Part shown: positions 33,604-42,789 of the stretch, piece after piece
Layout: each line of letters begins with the position of its first letter
Numbering within the stretch: the first letter of the stretch is position 1
Origin: Priestia koreensis
Lineage (GTDB): Bacteria; Bacillota; Bacilli; Bacillales; Bacillaceae_H
DNA length: 64,000 nucleotides
Reading direction: 5' to 3'
NCBI RefSeq assembly: GCF_001274935.1
Contig: NZ_LILC01000016.1
Location: forward strand, 74,246 to 138,245
Notes under the pieces: generated by a model
Databases searched by the model: none
What the model saw: the letters and a program-made list of their open reading frames with translations, nothing else
Told to the model about the DNA's origin: nothing
Made by a program: the position numbers and the translations under genes

Positions 33604-34029
33604 ATGAGAACCTATTCAATGACACCTGAAGATCATGAATTAGTGACAGAAGCAAAAAAGATTATTGTTGCCCGTTATGAGGATGATAAGCATCATGTGG
33701 GCGCAGCATTGCGAACAGCGTCCGGTGAGATAGTTTCTGCCGTTCATATCGAAGCATACGTAGGTCGTATTACGGTATGTGCAGAGGCTATTGCAATTGG
33801 CAGCGCCATCTCTAGTGGCAAAAAGGATTTTCATACGATCGTCGCTGTGCGGCACCCCTATTCAGATGAAGTGAATCGAGAACTATCCGTTGTAAGCCCC
33901 TGTGGCATGTGCCGTGAACTGATCGCAGATTATGCTCCCGAATGTTATGTCATCGTCGAACAAGACGGAGAAATTATTAAAACTCAAATTGGCGAGCTTA
34001 TTCCGCTAAAGTATACAAGGACGAATTAA
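33604..34029 (+). CDS. Cytidine/blasticidin-S-deaminase-like protein
   Basis: 141 aa cytidine-deaminase fold. Zinc site: C-A-E in TVCAEAIAIGSA (about residues 58-69) and PCGMCRE (about 99-105). VGAALRTASGEIVSAVHIEAYVG replaces the TGCN(I/V)E pattern of classical Cdd, as in blasticidin-S-deaminase-like enzymes. It may deaminate a cytosine-containing nucleoside or antibiotic. AAGGAAG site; own terminator. Confidence 0.85.
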   Translation: MRTYSMTPEDHELVTEAKKIIVARYEDDKHHVGAALRTASGEIVSAVHIEAYVGRITVCAEAIAIGSAISSGKKDFHTIVAVRHPYSDEVNRELSVVSPCGMCRELIADYAPECYVIVEQDGEIIKTQIGELIPLKYTRTN

Positions 34030-34033
34030 TGAC

Positions 34034-34062
34034 AAAGGAACAGGTGCTGCCTGTTCCTTTTT
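34034..34062 (+). terminator. Terminator after the deaminase gene
   Basis: AAAGGAACAGG / CCTGTTCCTTT with six Ts. Confidence 0.92.
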
Positions 34063-34287
34063 TATGGTTTTTCTTTGATGGAATGTTTGAAGCATAGAGG
34101 TTTTTTAGAATAAAACCAACTCCCTTTTTGGACAAATCTCACCTTTTCATATCATGTGGTACCTTTTAACAAAATATGAACCTAAATGTTCTCCCTTCTC
34201 CTCCCTACACGAGATCATCTTCGGATATCGAAATATTTCATCATTTGGTATATAATTGAAAATGATGGAAAGGAAAGGACGAACAGC

Positions 34288-35046
34288 ATGCAGGATAACC
34301 TTGAAAAATATGCAGATCCCAAGCAATATGACTACTTACATCGTGTAGTATTACAAGATGTCGAAACGATAAAAGAATATGCAAGTCATTGTCACGGCCC
34401 GATTTTAGAGCTAGCATGCGGAACAGGACGCGCAACAATTCCTCTTGCGAAACAAGGTCATACGGTGATTGGAGTGGATTTACACGCAGGTATGCTTGAG
34501 CGAGCGAAGGAAAAAGCAACAAGAGAACGGGTGGACGCGTCGTTTTACCAGCAAGACTGCACGATGCTAAATCTTCCTGTTCAAGCCTCCATGGTGTTTA
34601 TGATAGGAAATTCATTTCAACACTTTTTAACAAATAAAGATCAAGATCACTTGCTAGCAGGTGTCAAAAATCATTTGAAACCCGGTGGGCTGTTTATCTT
34701 TGATACTCGTAATCCAGTGCTTCAGGACTTGGCTGTTCCCGACAGATATGAAGTACGGGACACGAATGTATATAGTCAGGAAATTCTCGAGAAGCACGAG
34801 GAAATGTATGATCACGCAACTCAAATACTAACTTGCGAAACCATTCGCTTCGTTTACGAGCAGGATGAAGTCGTAAAAGAAGAAAAAGATCGCATTAAAC
34901 TACGCTATACTTATCCATTAGAGCTTGAGCGCCTGCTTTCTCAGCATAACTTTCAAATGGTGGAGTGTTACGGCGATTGGATGAAACGTGAATTTACTGC
35001 TCAAAGTCCTCAAATGATTGTCGTCTGTAAATTGGGAGAATCGTAG
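34288..35046 (+). CDS. Class I SAM-dependent methyltransferase
   Basis: 252 aa from ATG 34288 (AAAGGACG upstream). SAM motif I ILELACGTGRATIPLAKQG (residues 37-55), motif II IGVDLHAGMLERAK, and post-motif LKPGGLFIFDTRNP. Overall similar to small cytoplasmic methyltransferases of unknown substrate. The next gene starts 2 bp after its stop, so the two are cotranscribed. Confidence 0.88.
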   Translation: MQDNLEKYADPKQYDYLHRVVLQDVETIKEYASHCHGPILELACGTGRATIPLAKQGHTVIGVDLHAGMLERAKEKATRERVDASFYQQDCTMLNLPVQASMVFMIGNSFQHFLTNKDQDHLLAGVKNHLKPGGLFIFDTRNPVLQDLAVPDRYEVRDTNVYSQEILEKHEEMYDHATQILTCETIRFVYEQDEVVKEEKDRIKLRYTYPLELERLLSQHNFQMVECYGDWMKREFTAQSPQMIVVCKLGES

Positions 35047-35047
35047 A

Positions 35048-35398
35048 ATGAATGTAGAGTTAACAAGATTTCGTGTGAAAAAGAATAAAACGCAAAAAGT
35101 GGATGAATGGCTCGCCTTTTTAAATGATCATTTATTAGATGTGCTCGTTACATTAGAAGGTGAAAAAATGTATGTGGAAACGATTTTTCGTGAAACGCTA
35201 GATGGTGAAGAATATCTTTATTGGTATTCGATCCAAGGAACTGGCGGTCAACAGGTCGAAGATTCTGATCATTGGATTGATAAAAAGCATCTTCAGTACT
35301 GGGAAGAGTGCATTGATCCTGACTTTTCCCCTGTTGACTTAAGCACAGAGGTAGTCATGATTCCACATAAGATTAAAGAAAGCATGAACAATAGTTAA
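35048..35398 (+). CDS. DUF6176 family protein
   Basis: 116 aa from ATG 35048 (GGGAGAATC upstream). ELTRFRVKKNKTQKVDEWL, MYVETIFRETLDGEEYLYWY and SDHWIDKKHLQYWEECID match the ferredoxin-like DUF6176 family seen across Bacillus. Function unknown. It lies between the methyltransferase and an isochorismatase-like gene with tight spacing (2 and 12 bp). Confidence 0.8.
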   Translation: MNVELTRFRVKKNKTQKVDEWLAFLNDHLLDVLVTLEGEKMYVETIFRETLDGEEYLYWYSIQGTGGQQVEDSDHWIDKKHLQYWEECIDPDFSPVDLSTEVVMIPHKIKESMNNS

Positions 35399-35410
35399 GG
35401 AGATGGAACG

Positions 35411-35944
35411 ATGAACGCACTGCTTGTCATTGACGCCCAGAACACGCTCCTACAATCAGGGGATTTTCGGAAAGAGGTTTCCGTCATTCGAAAGATGGTG
35501 AACGACTTCAAATCTAGCGGTTCACCTGTCATTGTGATGCGACATGTGAGCGAGGAAGAACACCATTCGTTCTACAGAGAAGAAGCAGGCTCTCAGCTTC
35601 CTCCCGCCTTACAAGAAAGCGCCGACTATATTATCGAAAAGCGCACGCCAAGCGCTTTTTTTCAAACAAGTTTGGATCAGCTTTTGCAGACGTTAGACAT
35701 TAAACACGTCTTTATTACAGGCTTTAACATTGAATATTGCTGTCTATTTACTGCGGTTGCTGCATTTGATCGTGGCTATGAGGTAACGCTGATTGAAGAT
35801 GCCACAAGCACGGTCAATACAGACGAGACGTACGAAATGCCTGGCTTAGACATTCGTGATTTTATCAGTAGTATATTAAATCGCTCTGATGTTATTGAGG
35901 TAGTCGAGTATGAGAAATATTTGACGGCCCAAACGGATAGGTAA
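35411..35944 (+). CDS. Isochorismatase-family cysteine hydrolase
   Basis: 177 aa. Catalytic Asp in LLVIDAQNTLL, Lys in IEKRTPSAFFQT, Cys in FITGFNIEYCCLFTA. Third gene of a methyltransferase-DUF6176-hydrolase operon; AAGGAGATGG site. Amidase or isochorismatase-like; substrate not inferable. Confidence 0.88.
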   Translation: MNALLVIDAQNTLLQSGDFRKEVSVIRKMVNDFKSSGSPVIVMRHVSEEEHHSFYREEAGSQLPPALQESADYIIEKRTPSAFFQTSLDQLLQTLDIKHVFITGFNIEYCCLFTAVAAFDRGYEVTLIEDATSTVNTDETYEMPGLDIRDFISSILNRSDVIEVVEYEKYLTAQTDR

Positions 35945-35947
35945 ACA

Positions 35948-35980
35948 AAGCGCCAGTGCGTAAATTGCACCGGCGCTTTT
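35948..35980 (+). terminator. Terminator after the hydrolase gene
   Basis: AAGCGCC.GTGC / GCAC.GGCGCTTTT hairpin with one mismatch. Confidence 0.85.
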
Positions 35981-36208
35981 ACGTATACTCAAAACAAACA
36001 ACGGCATTTCCTTATTAAATACGTCCTCGTAATCTGGAAACGGTTTTATGCATGTTTGAGGAATAGACATAAAATCTTCTCCTTTTTTATTACTATCTTA
36101 TCATGTTTTTCTATTTCGAAAGAAAAGTTTTCAGAAAATAGTTGAATACGGCTTTTTTTAGGTGTAATATTACACTATAAATAACATAAGTAATGTAAGA
36201 GGTGCACA

Positions 36209-36658
36209 ATGGATAAGCAGCAAATAGTAGAAACAGTGTCAAAAAAAATACGTCTCGTTCGCCATGAGAAAGGCTTTACTCAGGAACAAATGGCAGAGGT
36301 TTTAGGGCTTTCAAAAAAGACGCTCGTTCAAATTGAAAAGGAACGTTCGCTCGCTACATGGACATGTATCGTTGCGGTATGCGCTCTGTTTCGAGAGTCG
36401 GAAATTCTTCAAAATGTGCTCGGTGATGACCCATTAGAAGTGATAGAACTTCTAGCACTAGACACGATCGAGATGCCAAAGGAAAAAACGATGGGCGGCA
36501 AAGTATGGTGGAAGCTTCTTGAAGAGAACGACCGATTTAAGCTTCAGCAAAATATGGTTAGTCAGCACTATCGAATTATTGATCAAGACCACTACCGCTG
36601 GTTTAGCTCTTTTGATCAAGAAGAAGCCTATGCATATTTTAAAAAGCTTTCAGAATAA
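36209..36658 (+). CDS. XRE family regulator with C-terminal extension
   Basis: 149 aa. XRE HTH at residues 12-68 (IRLVRHEKGFTQEQMAEVLG, LSKKTLVQIEKERSLATW). The C-terminal 75 residues (MGGKVWWKLLEENDRFKLQQ) form a separate helical domain of unknown role. Start has AGAGGTG. Two small membrane-protein genes follow (36756 and 36997) and may be its targets. Confidence 0.87.
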   Translation: MDKQQIVETVSKKIRLVRHEKGFTQEQMAEVLGLSKKTLVQIEKERSLATWTCIVAVCALFRESEILQNVLGDDPLEVIELLALDTIEMPKEKTMGGKVWWKLLEENDRFKLQQNMVSQHYRIIDQDHYRWFSSFDQEEAYAYFKKLSE

Positions 36659-36755
36659 GGGGGGCTCTCCCCCTTTCTTTCTATGCTTATTTTTGTAAAC
36701 AGAAATGGTAGCGTTATCGCTTAGAGGAATTATTAAATCGAAAGGAAGATTTTTT

Positions 36756-36974
36756 ATGAATTATTCTCCTGTAAACTATTTCACGTTAAAAGCATTTTTT
36801 ATCGGTATTTTCGTTGGAGCTGCTTTCATCACAGGCGTCACGTGGTCACTTATTTTTGGATTTACCGGATTAAAGGTAACAGGTATTATTTTATTAGCAC
36901 CGTTTGCGTTTGTAGCTGTAGTCTGCTTTATCTGGGTGCTTCGAAAAGAAAATATTACTAGACAAAATAACTAG
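36756..36974 (+). CDS. Small two-helix membrane protein
   Basis: 72 aa from ATG 36756 (AAAGGAAG upstream; the longer frame has no site). Hydrophobic segments at about residues 9-33 and 38-62, ending in a charged RKENITRQNN tail. No family recognised. It lies between an XRE regulator and a DUF3139-like gene. Confidence 0.7.
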   Translation: MNYSPVNYFTLKAFFIGIFVGAAFITGVTWSLIFGFTGLKVTGIILLAPFAFVAVVCFIWVLRKENITRQNN

Positions 36975-36996
36975 ATTATGAAATGGAGATGCGCAT

Positions 36997-37419
36997 ATGG
37001 CTTTTTTAACACGTAAAACGTTTAAACTTACGTCCATTATTTTAGGTGTCATTGTAGCGTTATGTACAATGATTTTAATCCCAGTTGGTTATATCATTTA
37101 TGCATCAAACAACGGAGATCCATATGAAAATTACGTTCTAGATAAATACGTACCAAGTTATCTTACAGAGCAAGGATACAAAGAGAAGGATATAAAGGAA
37201 AAAATCATTACGTACCTTGGGGGAAATGATTCTTATTTTGAATCAAAATATCGCGTAGAATTTAACGATGAGCCCGGTGTTTATTATTTTTATGCAGTGA
37301 AACTCTATGGAAAACAAGTCACCCAGCTTTGCTTTCAGGAATCTATTTATGATCCGAGTATTAAAAACCATATTCCCAAAACAGGGCTCCATAAAGAAAA
37401 AAATTGCACGAGCAGATAA
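36997..37419 (+). CDS. DUF3139-like exported/membrane-anchored protein
   Basis: 140 aa. One N-terminal membrane helix (residues 12-36), then an extracytoplasmic domain with LTEQGYKEKDIKE and YFESKYRVEFNDEPGVYYFY, the pattern of DUF3139 proteins common in bacilli. Function unknown. GGAGATG site. Confidence 0.75.
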   Translation: MAFLTRKTFKLTSIILGVIVALCTMILIPVGYIIYASNNGDPYENYVLDKYVPSYLTEQGYKEKDIKEKIITYLGGNDSYFESKYRVEFNDEPGVYYFYAVKLYGKQVTQLCFQESIYDPSIKNHIPKTGLHKEKNCTSR

Positions 37420-37633
37420 GCTGCTAAGAGGGCTTTTATATCTATTCAAGCACTTCTTCTCCTCCTCTTCATATGTTTCTACTAGTAAACGATAAGCATT
37501 CTTTCTTTTTTGACAAGATCAATCCATTACATATATTTACAACTTCTAGGTCGTTTTCTATACTGAGAGTAAGGCGCATTTTAGCATATAAAAAAACCGA
37601 AGAAACAGATCTAGTCACAAAGGAGATCATGAT

Positions 37634-38065
37634 ATGGACATTCGTATTCCTACCTCACTAGATATCCCGCATATAACAGAATTAATGAATCAGTTAGGCT
37701 ATCCAACAACGATTGAGCAAATGACCAAGCGCTTTACTCATATTCAATCCCTTCCCTATTATCATACGTTAGTTGCCGAGGAGGATAAGCGAGTCGTCGC
37801 GTTAGTTGGATTATCTACGGGCGTTTTTTATGAGCATGATGGAGTCTCTGTGCGGATTGTTGCATTTGTAGTCCATAAAGAATATCGCAGGCGTGGAATT
37901 GGTGAGAAGCTACTGAAGGCAGCTGAACAATGGGCTATTCTACAAGGAGCTACGGGTATCGGCTTAAATAGTGGAAATCGTGAGGAAAGACAAGCTGCTC
38001 ATGCTTTTTACCAAACCCTTGGGTATGAAGCAAAAAGCACGGGATTTCAGAAAACATTGCAATAA
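37634..38065 (+). CDS. GNAT family N-acetyltransferase
   Basis: 143 aa, complete GNAT: VVHKEYRRRGIGEKLLKAAE (acetyl-CoA loop RRRGIG at about 87-92) and HAFYQTLGYE near the C terminus. GLNSGNREERQAAHAFY is typical of small Bacillus GNATs. AAAGGAGATC site. Terminated by a perfect hairpin at 38158-38198. Confidence 0.92.
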   Translation: MDIRIPTSLDIPHITELMNQLGYPTTIEQMTKRFTHIQSLPYYHTLVAEEDKRVVALVGLSTGVFYEHDGVSVRIVAFVVHKEYRRRGIGEKLLKAAEQWAILQGATGIGLNSGNREERQAAHAFYQTLGYEAKSTGFQKTLQ

Positions 38066-38157
38066 TAAAAGAATTAGCTTTTAATCAACCTATAAGATTG
38101 AAGAAAGTAGCACAAATATATTTGTCAATTATGCTCTTGTATTGATCATATGGTATT

Positions 38158-38198
38158 CATTCAAAAGCCCCTTCGTTTAATGAAGGGGCTTTTGAATG
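38158..38198. terminator. Bidirectional terminator after the GNAT gene
   Basis: 17-bp perfect inverted repeat around GCCCCTTC/GAAGGGGC with A/T runs. Confidence 0.9.
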
Positions 38199-38243
38199 AA
38201 ATGGTATCATGTCATAGCTTAAAAAGTACTAAGCAATAATCTT

Positions 38244-38475
38244 CTAGATCACCCGAGGAACAAAAAACTCTCTTGCTAAATGATTTATTTTGTCAGGCTT
38301 CTCAACGACTGTCCAATGCCCACATTCTTGAATTTCTGCTAGCTCTGCATGCGGAATATATTGAAGTAAAAGTTCTTGAATAAGAGCTGGCGTGATCATA
38401 TCATCACTTCCCTGTGCAACCAGTACCGGAATAGAGGGTTCCAATCGTAAGGTTGTAGCGGAAGATTTGTTTTTT
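38244..38475 (-). pseudogene. Alpha/beta-hydrolase C-terminal remnant
   Basis: The frame encodes only the last 70 or so residues of an alpha/beta hydrolase: the acid-residue strand PVLVAQGSDDMITP and the catalytic-His segment ECGHWTVVEKPDKIN. Upstream the frame is closed by a stop, and no nucleophile elbow is present. A 5'-deleted gene. Confidence 0.75.
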
Positions 38476-38507
38476 AAAAGGAAACAGGCTCTCTCTTTTC
38501 CTGATCG

Positions 38508-38867
38508 TTAAAAAAATTCTTTTTTATAGCGAATGGCAAGATAAATGGCAGCAGCGAAAAAGACGAACGAGTATTTAAACAAGAGGAAAATTTGCCACAT
38601 ATATTCTTTCGGAAAAATGATGTCACATAGGATGAATACACAAAGCATAATGTAAGCTGTTCTCAGTGAGATTCCCATTGTTCTTTCATCAGACGGCCCC
38701 ATTTTTCGATGAAATACGTATGTGAGAATGGCGCCAACAACTAGTAACACAAACCCACTTCCAACAAGAATGTTCCAATTTCCGTTGGAATGTTCAGCCC
38801 AAGATCTTATAGGTTGGAAAATAGCATGATGAATGTTTGACATAAAATTAATCGTCATTTTAATCAT
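38508..38867 (-). CDS. DUF2178-like four-helix membrane protein
   Basis: 119 aa with helices at about 32-52, 68-84 and 88-112 and the word RKMGPSDERTMGI between helices, as in DUF2178 proteins encoded next to XRE regulators. The start overlaps the regulator's stop (8 bp), so translation is coupled. Function unknown. Confidence 0.8.
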   Translation of the reverse strand: MIKMTINFMSNIHHAIFQPIRSWAEHSNGNWNILVGSGFVLLVVGAILTYVFHRKMGPSDERTMGISLRTAYIMLCVFILCDIIFPKEYMWQIFLLFKYSFVFFAAAIYLAIRYKKEFF

Positions 38868-39087
38868 TTCCTTTCACATAACTAAAAATTTCATTTACAT
38901 CCACGTTGAAAAATGCCGAAATTCGATAGGCTAACAACAGAGTTGGAACATAATTGCCCTTTTCCATTACGAAGATGGTTTGTTTTGACACGCCGACTTG
39001 ATTTGCCAACTCTTGCTGAGACAGTCTAGCAAGTACACGATATTCATACACCTTATTTGATATGGAATCACCAATATCCTTCTTCAT
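38860..39087 (-). CDS. Short XRE family regulator
   Basis: 75 aa from ATG 39087 (GAGGTGAAGATC upstream). A minimal Cro/XRE HTH (YRVLARLSQQELANQVGVSK, QTIFVMEKGNYVPTL). Typical of two-gene units in which it controls the downstream DUF2178-like membrane protein. Confidence 0.92.
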   Translation of the reverse strand: MKKDIGDSISNKVYEYRVLARLSQQELANQVGVSKQTIFVMEKGNYVPTLLLAYRISAFFNVDVNEIFSYVKGND

Positions 39088-39214
39088 GATCTTCACCTCT
39101 TCATTTGAATTGTAATCCATTTTCTTCTAAAAATAAAGTGAACTTATACAAAATTTATAAATATATTTATTTTAACTAATATTGATTTAACATATTTAAA
39201 GTAAATATGTATAA

Positions 39215-39249
39215 AAAGCCCAACGAAATGGATGATTTCGTTGGGCTTT
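39215..39249. terminator. Hairpin terminator
   Basis: AAAGCCCAACGAAAT / ATTTCGTTGGGCTTT perfect 15-bp stem. It lies upstream of the XRE gene, so it probably ends a now decayed transcript from 39250-39460, where a 40-codon open frame (FRAIKETFSTFHYPETMCDF) remains on the minus strand. Confidence 0.75.
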
Positions 39250-39464
39250 GGATAAAATGCGCCTAGCACTTTTTCATTATTTATTGGCAATTAGCTGCTG
39301 CTCCGCTTTTGAAAATTCTTTGATCATTTAACAGTTTGTGTTGAAGTAGAGGGACAATAAACAGCGTCCGATATGTCTCGAAAAAAGTCACACATTGTTT
39401 CAGGATAATGAAACGTTGAGAAAGTTTCTTTGATTGCTCTAAACATCTCTTCCTTTGAGTTAAC

Positions 39465-39842
39465 CTATTTCGTTATATCATATTCTAACGCTTTCTCATC
39501 CCAAGTAAGATCGTGATCATCTACGTGAACATGCCAGTCGGCTCCTTTTACAACGTTGCGAATGTTAGAGAGAAGTGTCGCCCAATGAGTAACCCCATCA
39601 AACATGGCCTCTGCACTGTTACTTGGCAATTGAGTAGATCCTTCAAAAATAACATCAGGCTCCGTTGGACTCTTCGAATCATACACGTAAAAACTTGTCC
39701 AATTGTAGCCTTGACCTGTGTTTAGATATTCTTCTATCTCTTTATCAACAGAATAGTTTTCGATTAACTGAGTAATGAGGGCCTGCTCAGATGAAGTGAG
39801 CTTTTGCTTTCTTGTCGCTGTGTAATAAATGGATACGCTCAT
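39465..39842 (-). CDS. Conserved hypothetical protein
   Basis: 125 aa, soluble, from ATG 39842 (AAAAGGAG upstream). Contains WTSFYVYD and DWHVHVDDHDLTWDE; no recognised domain. The convergence of His/Asp residues near the C terminus is notable but not enough to assign metal binding. Unknown function. Confidence 0.65.
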   Translation of the reverse strand: MSVSIYYTATRKQKLTSSEQALITQLIENYSVDKEIEEYLNTGQGYNWTSFYVYDSKSPTEPDVIFEGSTQLPSNSAEAMFDGVTHWATLLSNIRNVVKGADWHVHVDDHDLTWDEKALEYDITK

Positions 39843-39930
39843 TATCTTATCTCTCCTTTTTACTAAACGTTTGAAAATGGTGACAACGATGGATTACTTT
39901 ATGTTTAAAATAGATATTGGCAAGCTTGCT

Positions 39931-40836
39931 TTATAGATTATCGTTCTCTAAAGTTCGGTGAATTCGACTCAAAAATTCCCTTATGATTCTTGAAAGACCG
40001 TTATTGGCATTATAAAAGTAACCAAAAGAATACGTTTTGTAGTGAGGGGGAGCAAAATTAACAACCACATATTCATTGCTTCTAGATAATCCAGCATCTG
40101 TCTTAAAGGCATAGTCAAATCCTATATTAATTGCCGTATTGTTTTCCAATGTGTGTCGGATGGTATCTACATTATTAGTTGTAAATAAAATATCAAATGG
40201 GAACGCATTAAAACCCGTCATAAACTCTTGAATGTATTTGTCATTGTATAAGACGATTGGCTGGTTGACCAGCATCTCTTCTTTAATGAGGTTTTTTTGT
40301 GCTAATGGGGATTGCTTGTTTGCTGCAACAACCATATGACCATCTAAAAGCTTTTTGAACACTAAATTTCGGTACTTCTTTTCTTCCTTTTCTGTATATG
40401 TAATAAAACCAACGTCCACTTCTCCTTCTAGGACTTTATCAATAATATACTCTGTACTATTCTCATAGACACAAGCTTTTATATTTGGATATTCTCTTTT
40501 TATTTCTGTTACTAAATTAACGAGGATTTCCATTGGACCGGGGTAAGTAGCAATTTTTATTTCGCCGTTCATTGTATTTGTGTACGCTTCTGCTTCGTCC
40601 GTAAATTCTTGGATCTTTTGTAGCGCGGAAGCCGCCTTATTGATTAGCCTGTGACCTTCTTCTGTGGGTACAGATCCTCTCCTAGAACGATGAAAAATCA
40701 TGATATTTAGTTCTTTCTCTAAATTCGTTATCGATTGACTAAGTGCAGGTAACGTGATGTGAAGATTGTCAGCTGCTTCTTTTAAAGAACCAGCCCTCCC
40801 TATTTCGACCATATATTTTAATTGTTCAATATTCAT
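39931..40836 (-). CDS. LysR family transcriptional regulator
   Basis: 301 aa. N-terminal LysR winged HTH (EQLKYMVEIGRAGSLKEAAD, LHITLPALSQSITNLEKELN) and periplasmic-binding-like effector domain from about residue 90 (GEIKIATYPGPMEILVNLV). It is divergent from the butanediol dehydrogenase gene with two palindromes between them, so it probably controls that gene and itself. The inducer may be acetate or acetoin-related, by analogy with AlsR-type control; not shown by sequence. Confidence 0.9.
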   Translation of the reverse strand: MNIEQLKYMVEIGRAGSLKEAADNLHITLPALSQSITNLEKELNIMIFHRSRRGSVPTEEGHRLINKAASALQKIQEFTDEAEAYTNTMNGEIKIATYPGPMEILVNLVTEIKREYPNIKACVYENSTEYIIDKVLEGEVDVGFITYTEKEEKKYRNLVFKKLLDGHMVVAANKQSPLAQKNLIKEEMLVNQPIVLYNDKYIQEFMTGFNAFPFDILFTTNNVDTIRHTLENNTAINIGFDYAFKTDAGLSRSNEYVVVNFAPPHYKTYSFGYFYNANNGLSRIIREFLSRIHRTLENDNL

Positions 40837-40857
40837 AATTCCCTCTTTTTCGTTTAG

Positions 40858-40889
40858 TTAAGTATTACTTAAGGATAGTTAATATTAAC
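40858..40889. promoter_or_regulatory. Paired palindromes, LysR operator
   Basis: TTAAGTATTACTTAA (40858-40872) and GTTAATATTAAC (40878-40889), both perfect dyads with centres about two helical turns apart, just upstream of the bdhA promoter. Confidence 0.65.
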
Positions 40890-40894
40890 CAAAT

Positions 40895-40923
40895 TTATCA
40901 TAAGTAAAGTTGATTGTATACTT
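40895..40923 (+). promoter_or_regulatory. Candidate bdhA promoter
   Basis: TTATCA (40895-40900), 17-bp spacer, TATACT (40918-40923), directly downstream of the two palindromes. Confidence 0.5.
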
Positions 40924-40967
40924 ACAGTGTAATAGAAGAAATCACATGACATAAGGAGATGTAGCAG

Positions 40968-42011
40968 ATGAAAGCGTTAAGATGGCATAATCAAAAAGAC
41001 ATTCGCCTTGAAGAAATAGAGGAACCCGTTTTAAAATCTGGTCAAGTAAAAATGAAAGTAAAATGGTGTGGAATTTGTGGAAGTGATCTTCATGAATACT
41101 TAGGTGGACCTATATTTATTCCAGTTGACCAGCCACATCCCCTCACAAATGAGACAGCTCCAGTAACACTTGGACATGAATTTTCAGGAGAAGTAGTAGA
41201 GGTTGGAGACGGTGTTACTCACTATAAGATAGGTGATCGTGTAGTTGTTGAGCCAATCTTTGCTACACACGGACATCAAGGTGCTTATAACCTAGATGAA
41301 CAAATGGGATTCTTAGGCTTAGCTGGTGGAGGAGGAGGTCTGAGTGAATATGTTGCGGTGGACGAAGAGCTTCTATTTAAGCTTCCAGATGATTTATCCT
41401 ATGAACAAGGTGCTTTAGTAGAACCAGCAGCCGTTGCTCTTTATGCTGTTCGTTCAAGTAAAGTAAAAGCAGGAGATAAAGTCGCTGTATATGGCTGTGG
41501 ACCGATTGGCCTTCTTGTAATTGAAGCGTTAAAAGCAGCAGGAGCAACTGATATTTATGCAGTAGAACTGTCTCCAGAACGACAAGCAAAAGCAGAAGAA
41601 TTAGGTGCTATCATTGTTAATCCGGCTGAGGTTGGCGATACAGTCGCTGAGATTGCTAGATTAACTGATGGCGGCGTAGACGTATCATTTGAAGTAACGG
41701 GTGTGCCTGTTGTATTACGCCAGGCTATACAATCAACGGGAATTGGCGGAGAAACAATCATCGTTAGCATTTGGGAAAAAGGAGCAGAAATTCTGCCAAA
41801 CGATATTGTTATTAAAGAACGAACGGTCAAAGGAATTATTGGATATCGTAACGTTTTTCCTGCTGTATTATCTCTTATGCAAAAAGGCTACTTCTCAGCA
41901 GAAAAGTTAGTGACAAAAAAGATCGCCCTAGACGACGTAATTAAAGAAGGTTTTGAAAGTCTAATTAAAGAAAAAAACCAAGTTAAAATCCTAGTTAAAT
42001 CAGAACAGTAA
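40968..42011 (+). CDS. bdhA: (R,R)-2,3-butanediol dehydrogenase, zinc-dependent
   Basis: 347 aa medium-chain dehydrogenase. Catalytic zinc ligands in CGICGSDLHEY (about 37-47) and GHEFSGEVVEVG (His-Glu), and the NAD-binding GCGPIGLL (about 177-184). Instead of the four-cysteine structural-zinc loop, it has the AYNLDEQMGFLGLAGGGGGLSEY region typical of Bacillus BdhA/YdjL. It interconverts acetoin and butanediol with NAD. Controlled by the divergent LysR gene in all likelihood. Confidence 0.92.
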   Translation: MKALRWHNQKDIRLEEIEEPVLKSGQVKMKVKWCGICGSDLHEYLGGPIFIPVDQPHPLTNETAPVTLGHEFSGEVVEVGDGVTHYKIGDRVVVEPIFATHGHQGAYNLDEQMGFLGLAGGGGGLSEYVAVDEELLFKLPDDLSYEQGALVEPAAVALYAVRSSKVKAGDKVAVYGCGPIGLLVIEALKAAGATDIYAVELSPERQAKAEELGAIIVNPAEVGDTVAEIARLTDGGVDVSFEVTGVPVVLRQAIQSTGIGGETIIVSIWEKGAEILPNDIVIKERTVKGIIGYRNVFPAVLSLMQKGYFSAEKLVTKKIALDDVIKEGFESLIKEKNQVKILVKSEQ

Positions 42012-42259
42012 TCAACATTGTAATAATGTAGAACTAGAAATTCTCTAATGATAAGGAGGGGATTTCTAGTTTTTTTACAGAGAGAAATGTATAGATAATA
42101 TATGTAATTTTCTTATCTATTTTACCATTCTGATTTAACTTAAACCGAATCGTCCAAGTGGCATTGTACGTCTAGATCTATTTACGAACCCATCATAGTT
42201 AGGTAATCTAGTGTAAGAATAGAAATCGAAAGAAAACTTAGCGAAGCAGGTGGAATCTT

Positions 42260-42616
42260 ATGTTACCAAGCGTTATTCGAGTAAAAGGTTTTACAAGAGA
42301 AAATAGATACGAAATGATTGATCATGCGGTAAATAGCATTCAGACGTGTGGGGGCTGGGTAACAAATCATACGATGTATTCCAACAAAATAATTGTGATT
42401 AATTTTGAAATAGAAGCAAAAGGAGTAAGAAATCTATTGCATTTGTTTAATCAAAACGGACTAGTTTTATTTGCAGAAATCAGCCAAATGATGAATGAAT
42501 TTTCTGAGGACATCGTAAAAGGTAAGGAAGAGAAGGAAATAATGGGTTCGATAAATATTACGTTTATCAACGGTGAACCACCGACAAGAAACGAGGTTCC
42601 TCCTATTCCAGGTTGA
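42260..42616 (+). CDS. Conserved hypothetical protein
   Basis: 118 aa from ATG 42260 (AGGTGGAATC upstream). Reads SVIRVKGFTRENRYEMIDHA, GGWVTNHTMYSN and a C-terminal FINGEPPTRNEVPPIPG. It looks like a compact alpha/beta protein; I do not recognise the family. It stands at the left edge of the toxin/immunity region and may be part of it. Confidence 0.65.
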   Translation: MLPSVIRVKGFTRENRYEMIDHAVNSIQTCGGWVTNHTMYSNKIIVINFEIEAKGVRNLLHLFNQNGLVLFAEISQMMNEFSEDIVKGKEEKEIMGSINITFINGEPPTRNEVPPIPG

Positions 42617-42789
42617 AGTTCTCCTCAAATAGCTGTCTAATCGTTAGAAATGTATTTTCATGATAGCTGCCACTTCAATATTTTCGCTGCTTCCCTTTTA
42701 GTTCTCCTGTTTCTCATTGTAAGACATACTAAGATGCGTTTTTGTTCGTATCATATTCCCTTTACCTTTACCTTTACCTCTCTATCACC